Source of the DNA: JBCDCE01 sp039182515 | GTDB taxonomy: Bacteria; Pseudomonadota; Alphaproteobacteria; Rhodobacterales; Rhodobacteraceae | Reading direction: 5' to 3' | Assembly: GCA_039182515.1 (NCBI GenBank) | Contig: JBCDCE010000031.1 | Coordinates: 1 to 44,888, forward strand | Length of the DNA stretch: 44,888 nt | Shown: positions 40,502 through 44,888 of the stretch, piece after piece | Position numbering within the stretch: the first letter of the stretch is position 1 | Layout of the letters: the number at the start of each line of letters is the position of its first letter | Notes under the pieces: model-generated | What the model was told of the DNA's origin: nothing | The model's database searches: none | The model's input: the letters and a program-made list of their open reading frames with translations, nothing else | Translations under genes and position numbers: made by a program

Positions 40502-41634
40502 AAGACCGGGATCTCCGGCCCAATGCGAGGCGACAAGAACCGCGGCGTGCCTTCCGTGATGAGAACGTTCTCTTCATGCACCATCACTTTGCTACCGATG
40601 TTTAAGCCCGGCTCCAATGTCAGAACCATTCCTGACTCAAGAACCGTGTGATCCGTGGCAATCAGCGAGGGCCATTCTGTCAAAGACATGCCCAACCCAT
40701 GCCCAAGACGCCCCGCATCCGTGCCGCCACCCAAAGATCGGTTCATCACTTCGAACAACTCCGAGGCTGTTTTGCCAGGTCGCGCGATGTCGGCCGTTGC
40801 GTCTACAGCCTCCACCAAGCGCGCATGCGCGTCCCGCACTGCGGCTGAGGGCGGACCCAAAGCCCAGTTTCGATCAAAATCGCAGAAATAGCCGTCCCAA
40901 ACGACACCGGTGTCGAGCATCAACACATCGCCCGCCCGCAGAGGCTCTTGGGTTGCGGGTGAAATCACGTCGCCATAGCCATCTTTGCCTGCACCGCCCG
41001 CAAGATAGGGCACCCAGTCGGCCCCCTCCTCCAGGCACAGCATTTGAAACCGGCGGTACACCTCGTCCAAGCCATTGCCTTTTCGAGCAATGCTGGGAGC
41101 ACGCGCAAAAGCGCGCCCCGCAATGGCGCAGGCCTCTTCGATCTTGGCCACCTCGGCGTCTGATTTGATCATTCGGAGCTCTGCGAGGATGCCCTGATCG
41201 CCACTGAACCGCTCTGCGCCAAGTTCACTGCGCAGGGCATCGAGATCTTTCAAAGGCATCCGCACATGGCTCTCGTGCCCATCTGGAATGCCGATGACAC
41301 CTTTGGCACCCGCCACCTCGCGGAGGGTCTCCCCCAAGAGCCCAATGCCATCGTCGATCAGATCCGGCGCGACCCAGGTGCGGATATCCTCGATCCAGGT
41401 CTGCCCCATCAGGGCCGCCCCAATCGACGGAATCACGGCCACCGGCTTGCCTTTTGCGGGCACAATCAAAAACCAAGGGCGTGTGGGGCTTTCCCAAAAG
41501 CGGGTGAGATACCCCGTAAAATACCGCACCTCTGGCTCTGTGGTGAGGAGCAAAGCGGCCAGATTATGCTTGGCCATGAGCGCCTGGGCACGCTCGCACC
41601 TTTGGACAAATTCAGCCTCGGGAAACCCTCTCAT
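40498..41634 (-). CDS. M24-family hydrolase (Xaa-Pro peptidase-like)
   Basis: A 378-residue pita-bread-fold enzyme. All five dimetal ligands are intact: Asp241 (LDTG), Asp252 (CDFDRN), His312 (GHGLG), Glu341 (LEPG) and Glu354 (HEENV). An intact metal site argues against creatinase, which has lost it, and for an aminopeptidase-P-like or ectoine-hydrolase (DoeA/EutD)-like amide or ring hydrolase. I start it at ATG 41632-41634 (ATGA overlap with the PLP enzyme's stop) rather than at the upstream GTG. In ectoine degradation an M24 enzyme opens the cyclic substrate. Confidence 0.88.
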   Translation of the reverse strand: MRGFPEAEFVQRCERAQALMAKHNLAALLLTTEPEVRYFTGYLTRFWESPTRPWFLIVPAKGKPVAVIPSIGAALMGQTWIEDIRTWVAPDLIDDGIGLLGETLREVAGAKGVIGIPDGHESHVRMPLKDLDALRSELGAERFSGDQGILAELRMIKSDAEVAKIEEACAIAGRAFARAPSIARKGNGLDEVYRRFQMLCLEEGADWVPYLAGGAGKDGYGDVISPATQEPLRAGDVLMLDTGVVWDGYFCDFDRNWALGPPSAAVRDAHARLVEAVDATADIARPGKTASELFEVMNRSLGGGTDAGRLGHGLGMSLTEWPSLIATDHTVLESGMVLTLEPGLNIGSKVMVHEENVLITEGTPRFLSPRIGPEIPVL

Positions 41635-42674
41635 TCCACCGCTTCTGACAAAAAGCACAGCACACGGGACGTAGGGCCAATCTCAAGCGCAGCGCGCACT
41701 TCAGGAGAAAGAGCAGCAGCCAGACCTGCGCCACCCGAGGGCGTTGTGGCAAACCCAGCTTTGGCCAGCCTGTCTAGGGTGCCCTCCACATAAGCATCGC
41801 TCAGCGTCACAAATACATCCGCATCTCGTCCAAGCCCGTTCAAAGCAATCAGGGACGGCTCTTTGCAATCGAGGCGCCCCATGATGCTGTCCGGCCCATC
41901 CGCAAAAACGGAAGCGCCAGCCTCGATGCTCGCTTGCAAAGCCGGAGCCGCATCGGGTTCAATCACAGCAATCTTTGGCTCATCTCCCCAAGCCTCCCGC
42001 GCATAGGCCGCCACAGCTCCGGCGAAACCACCAACGCCGGCTTGCAGCAGGATATGTGTGGGCGGGTTGGGGCATTGCTCCACGGCCTCCGCAATCAGCT
42101 GCAAATAGCCTTCCATCAAACGATGCGGCGGCTCGGTATAGCCAGCCCAAGAACTGTCCGAGAGAAGATCCCAGCCGTTTTCTTCCGCCGCTTCTGAGGC
42201 AGCCTGCATCGAGGCCGCATAATCCGCACCCTGACGGCGCACCTCAGCCCCTTTCGCACGCAGCCTCCCGGCAAAACTCTCAGGCACCGTTGCCGCGATA
42301 TAAACCACAGCCTTGGCCCCAAAAACCTGCGCGCCCGCCGCCACGCTCATCCCATGATTGCCTGCACTGGCCGTTACATAGGTTTTGTCTTGGAGTGTGT
42401 CGCGCCCAGGCTCTGAAGTACGCGAAGCTGCCTCGTGGGCGATCACATAGGCCGCGCCCAAAGCTTTGAAGGAGCCGAGACCCATTCGCCCGCGTTCATC
42501 TTTGATCCAAAGTGTGGCACCCCCAAGCAGATCAGTGTCCACATGAAACGGCGTTTGCGCTGCGGCCGGGCATGTTTTTAGCAAGAAAGAAACACGCGGC
42601 GCATCCACGGAAGGGTATGGCGCGGTATCGACCAGTTTCTCACCGCCCCGCCAAGGGTTTTTCAAAATTTGCAT
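41631..42674 (-). CDS. PLP-dependent diaminopropionate ammonia-lyase-like enzyme
   Basis: A 347-residue fold-type-II PLP enzyme. The PLP Lys is Lys70 in GLGSFKALGAAYVI, the phosphate and serine side appears in TASAGNHGMSVA, and the glycine-rich loop is QAGVGGFAGAVAAY. It resembles diaminopropionate ammonia-lyase and, more distantly, EutB and threonine dehydratase. It would eliminate ammonia or water from a 2-amino acid with a leaving group at C3. The start is ATG 42672-42674, with GAGGGGG about 6 bases upstream. A longer frame adds 16 residues. The stop overlaps the M24 start by four bases, so the set is co-translated. Confidence 0.87.
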   Translation of the reverse strand: MQILKNPWRGGEKLVDTAPYPSVDAPRVSFLLKTCPAAAQTPFHVDTDLLGGATLWIKDERGRMGLGSFKALGAAYVIAHEAASRTSEPGRDTLQDKTYVTASAGNHGMSVAAGAQVFGAKAVVYIAATVPESFAGRLRAKGAEVRRQGADYAASMQAASEAAEENGWDLLSDSSWAGYTEPPHRLMEGYLQLIAEAVEQCPNPPTHILLQAGVGGFAGAVAAYAREAWGDEPKIAVIEPDAAPALQASIEAGASVFADGPDSIMGRLDCKEPSLIALNGLGRDADVFVTLSDAYVEGTLDRLAKAGFATTPSGGAGLAAALSPEVRAALEIGPTSRVLCFLSEAVE

Positions 42675-42803
42675 ATCGTCCCCCTCGCCCGCTTCACGCC
42701 GTTTTTTAAGAACGCGTGGCATAGCTGTCGTCAGCGCGCGAGCTTCGCGCAGAGCACCCCGCCTGTAAAGACCTACGCATCGGAGCCACCACTGGGCTGG
42801 TTT

Positions 42804-43667
42804 TTAGGTTCCGTGGCTTCTGTCATAAGCCGACGGCTGCGGTTGCACATGCCGCGCACGCGCCTCTTCACCCGGATCCCAAACTTCGATCAAAAGCGGA
42901 TGGCATTGCGCCACATCAGAAGAATGGCTCGAAGAGCAATCCCCACCTGGGCAGGCCGAGAGTCCTACGGTCAGGTTGATTTCGGCGAAGAATTCCAGGT
43001 GGTCCCCCGGCCGCACGGGACTGGCTTTCATAAAATATTGACCCGTATCGCGAGTGAAGCCCGTGCACATAAAGACATTCAGAACGTCATGCACAAAAGG
43101 CTCCGCCTCTTGGACGCCCATCCCTTTATGCGCAGCAAAGGCCCGGGTTAAGTTCGAATGACAACAGTAGTGATAGTCGTGTCCTTGCAAAAGACGCCCC
43201 GTGTAGGGATCGCACCGCGTGCCAATCACATCATGCACAGAGGCGCCAAACTCATCAAAGCCGTACCAATCCAGACTATCAGAGGTAATGGTCGCCATTG
43301 GGCGCATATAGGGAAAGCTCGACCACATCCGATCCCCAGTGGACAAATGCGTGCCATGAAGAGCGCGGGTTTTACCCGAATAGAACCGCTCCGAGGGATC
43401 ATCCCGGTTCCACATGTTGAGGTCCCCAACCTGCGGGCCGTCTACAGAAATCACCCGAAAAAACATCCCGGCAGGCACGTCTATGCAGGCGCCATCTCTT
43501 GGAGGCACGGTCACCTGATCCACAAGAACCGAAGCCGCGCTCATAGCTTTCAGGGCGCTCAGATCCGGCGCTTCAAGACTGTCAGCAGGATAGCAAATCA
43601 CGGGCGCAATTTCCTTGCGCGTTTGCCAGTCTTGCGGCGGCTCAAAATGCGGTTTTTCCAGTTTCAC
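42804..43667 (-). CDS. DUF1989 (urea carboxylase-associated) family protein
   Basis: A 287-residue DUF1989 protein with an uninterrupted match: VTVPPRDGACIDVPAGMFFRVISVDGPQVGDLNMWNRDD, SFPYMRPMATITSDSLDWYG, DVIGTRCDPYTGRLLQGHDYHYCCHSNL, and a C-terminal GLSACPGGDCSS. Relatives include CgdA and CgdB, which deiminate carboxyguanidine in guanidine degradation, so a deimination or hydrolysis of a guanidino or ureido group is reasonable. The start codon is GTG (43665-43667) with GAGGTG 5 bases upstream. It is 129 bases upstream of the PLP enzyme gene and heads the minus-strand set. Confidence 0.88.
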   Translation of the reverse strand: MKLEKPHFEPPQDWQTRKEIAPVICYPADSLEAPDLSALKAMSAASVLVDQVTVPPRDGACIDVPAGMFFRVISVDGPQVGDLNMWNRDDPSERFYSGKTRALHGTHLSTGDRMWSSFPYMRPMATITSDSLDWYGFDEFGASVHDVIGTRCDPYTGRLLQGHDYHYCCHSNLTRAFAAHKGMGVQEAEPFVHDVLNVFMCTGFTRDTGQYFMKASPVRPGDHLEFFAEINLTVGLSACPGGDCSSSHSSDVAQCHPLLIEVWDPGEEARARHVQPQPSAYDRSHGT

Positions 43668-43855
43668 GGTTCACCTCTTCATCCTTCGGCTAAGGTTTGC
43701 CCAGTGCGTTGGGCCCCGTCAAATGGAAAGAAAAAGGCGTTGCGATATGGAGACTATGTCGAAGCAAAGGACAACTCAGAAAACGGGAGCAGAGACAGCT
43801 TCAAAGGAGGCGCAAAAGTCGTTTTCGGGAGCCCAGCTGCGGTAAACAGGCCTCG

Positions 43856-44888
43856 CTATTCAGCTCCGACCCTTGCAGACAGAGCTATGCCTTTTACCAA
43901 GTTTGAGATCGCTTGCTCTAATGCCTCTCGATTGAAGGGCTTTTGCAGCACTTCCAAATCCAGATCCAAGTCGATGGCCCTCTGCTTTGTTAAGCTGGCA
44001 TCACTGTAGCCGGTCATCATGGCCGCAGGTAAACCCGGCAAGGCTTCCCTAAGATTTTGCAGCGTCGTCCAACCGTCCATACCTGGCATAACAACATCGA
44101 TTAGAGCTGCATCAATACGTCTAGACGCTTTCGCCACTTCAATCGCGTCTTCGCCACTGGAAGCCTCAATGACAGCAAACCCGAGGGTGCGGACCAGTTT
44201 CGCAACCGTTGCAAGAACCTCAGACTGATCATCAAGAACCAAGATCGTGCCAAGGCTGCTCGCCCGCTCCATAGGCGTTTTGACATGACCAGAGGCGTCT
44301 GTATCAGCGGGCTGAAAATAGAGACAAAACGACGTTCCAACGCCAGGAGTAGAGTCAAACGTCAATCCCATTGGAAATCTGCGGGCGACACCGAGCGCGC
44401 CAGAAAGACCCAAACCGCGCGTTACACCTTTGCTGGAGAAAAACGGATCAAAAGCCTTTTCGGCAGCTTCAACATCCATTCCAGGACCGTTGTCTCGGAT
44501 CTCTAGTTTGATTGCATCACCCGTGATGGCTTTGCAAAAGCCCGTCAAACACCGGTCCTGTTCGGCGCGAGACACCTTGGACAAAGACAACCCAACCGTC
44601 ACGCGGCCTGAGCGTCCTCTTAAAGAGTCAACAGCGTTAATAGCGATGTTGGTGATAACGCGGTGCAATTGCATCGTTCGGCCGGTGATTGGCGGCATTG
44701 GCTCATGCAGGATCAACTCGGTTTCGATGCTTTCCGGCAAATCCGGTTCCATGCCGGTTATGACCCGCGCCACAACGTCGTTTAGATCAATCGTTGTTAT
44801 AGGCGTTTTTGGAAAATTGCCCGCAAAGTCCATCATTTCTCCGATGACGTCGCGCGCACGCCACATCGACGTTTCGGCCTCATCGATA
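43856..44888 (-). CDS. hybrid sensor histidine kinase, C-terminal part (5' end beyond window)
   Basis: Only the C-terminal 343 or so residues are in the window; the frame is open to its right edge and reads on upstream of Met (44866), so this is a partial gene. It contains the kinase ATPase domain with the N box (HRVITNIAINAVDSLRG), G1 (RDNGPGMD) and G2 (GLGLSGALGVAR). A receiver domain follows, with phospho-acceptor Asp in IDVVMPGMDG and the conserved Lys in QKPF. A hybrid kinase phosphorylates its own receiver and passes phosphate on by phosphorelay. The sensor domain is not seen. It may or may not control the guanidino cluster 188 bases to the left. Confidence 0.9.
   Translation of the reverse strand, partial: IDEAETSMWRARDVIGEMMDFAGNFPKTPITTIDLNDVVARVITGMEPDLPESIETELILHEPMPPITGRTMQLHRVITNIAINAVDSLRGRSGRVTVGLSLSKVSRAEQDRCLTGFCKAITGDAIKLEIRDNGPGMDVEAAEKAFDPFFSSKGVTRGLGLSGALGVARRFPMGLTFDSTPGVGTSFCLYFQPADTDASGHVKTPMERASSLGTILVLDDQSEVLATVAKLVRTLGFAVIEASSGEDAIEVAKASRRIDAALIDVVMPGMDGWTTLQNLREALPGLPAAMMTGYSDASLTKQRAIDLDLDLEVLQKPFNREALEQAISNLVKGIALSARVGAE

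Noticed and set aside
40498..41634. Calling the M24 protein creatinase because of the guanidino context
   Set aside because: All five dimetal ligands (Asp241, Asp252, His312, Glu341, Glu354) are intact, whereas creatinase has lost the metal site.
43741..43845. Small plus-strand ORF (about 32-34 residues, Lys/Thr/Gln-rich) between the DUF1989 and kinase genes
   Set aside because: Weak ribosome-binding site, no motif and no coupling; chance is likely in a 188-base gap.
1..44888. tRNA, rRNA, CRISPR, insertion sequence or prophage
   Set aside because: No cloverleaf-type sequence, no regularly spaced repeats beyond the GCATAC array, no transposase or integrase motif was seen on either strand.

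Overview
The window looks like the chromosome of a marine alphaproteobacterium of the Rhodobacterales (Roseobacter group). The reasons are indirect: GC-rich codon use, a VPLPA-type C-terminal sorting tail, a TRAP transporter, many LysR regulators each next to a catabolic operon, and homologues that read as roseobacter-like. I ran no database search. The window is almost wholly protein-coding. I see no rRNA, tRNA, CRISPR array, insertion sequence or prophage gene.

Layout. 120-5421: a Bcr/CflA-type efflux pump, then a TRAP uptake operon (dctP, dctQ, dctM) with a short-chain dehydrogenase. 5443-10252: mostly exported or unknown proteins on the minus strand, namely a small membrane protein, a VPLPA-CTERM surface protein, an NTF2-like protein, a DUF2218 protein and a secreted two-gene operon. 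10426-12888: a LysR regulator and a stand-alone phnM preceded by four phased GCATAC repeats. 12901-19688: an atypical SDR, an FAD oxidase, hydantoinase/oxoprolinase subunits HyuB and HyuA, and their LysR regulator with a likely operator. 19751-23279: a cobalamin-riboswitch operon encoding a DUF1636 protein and a FecCD/BtuC-type ABC importer. 23457-24237: a three-gene hemin-uptake operon (50-residue small ORF, hemP, Cys-rich orphan). 24247-26640: a LysR regulator divergent from a quinone-oxidoreductase-like gene and a SnoaL-like gene.

26670-31472 is a tight five-gene catabolic operon: AA_synth (DUF1185) protein, alpha/beta hydrolase, two-domain flavin reductase, luciferase-like monooxygenase and aldehyde dehydrogenase. 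A LysR gene diverges from it across a textbook LysR box. The composition resembles pathways that open N-methylated pyridine rings, such as trigonelline (tgn) and possibly homarine.

31578-43667 is the most unusual part. A ureohydrolase and a bacterial arginine:glycine-amidinotransferase homologue with an intact catalytic triad face a convergent set made of a polyamine-type ABC importer, a EutA-like Asp/Glu racemase, an M24 peptidase-like hydrolase, a diaminopropionate-ammonia-lyase-like PLP enzyme and a DUF1989 protein. I infer import and breakdown or remodelling of a guanidino (possibly cyclic) compound. The substrate is unknown. The window ends inside a hybrid histidine kinase.
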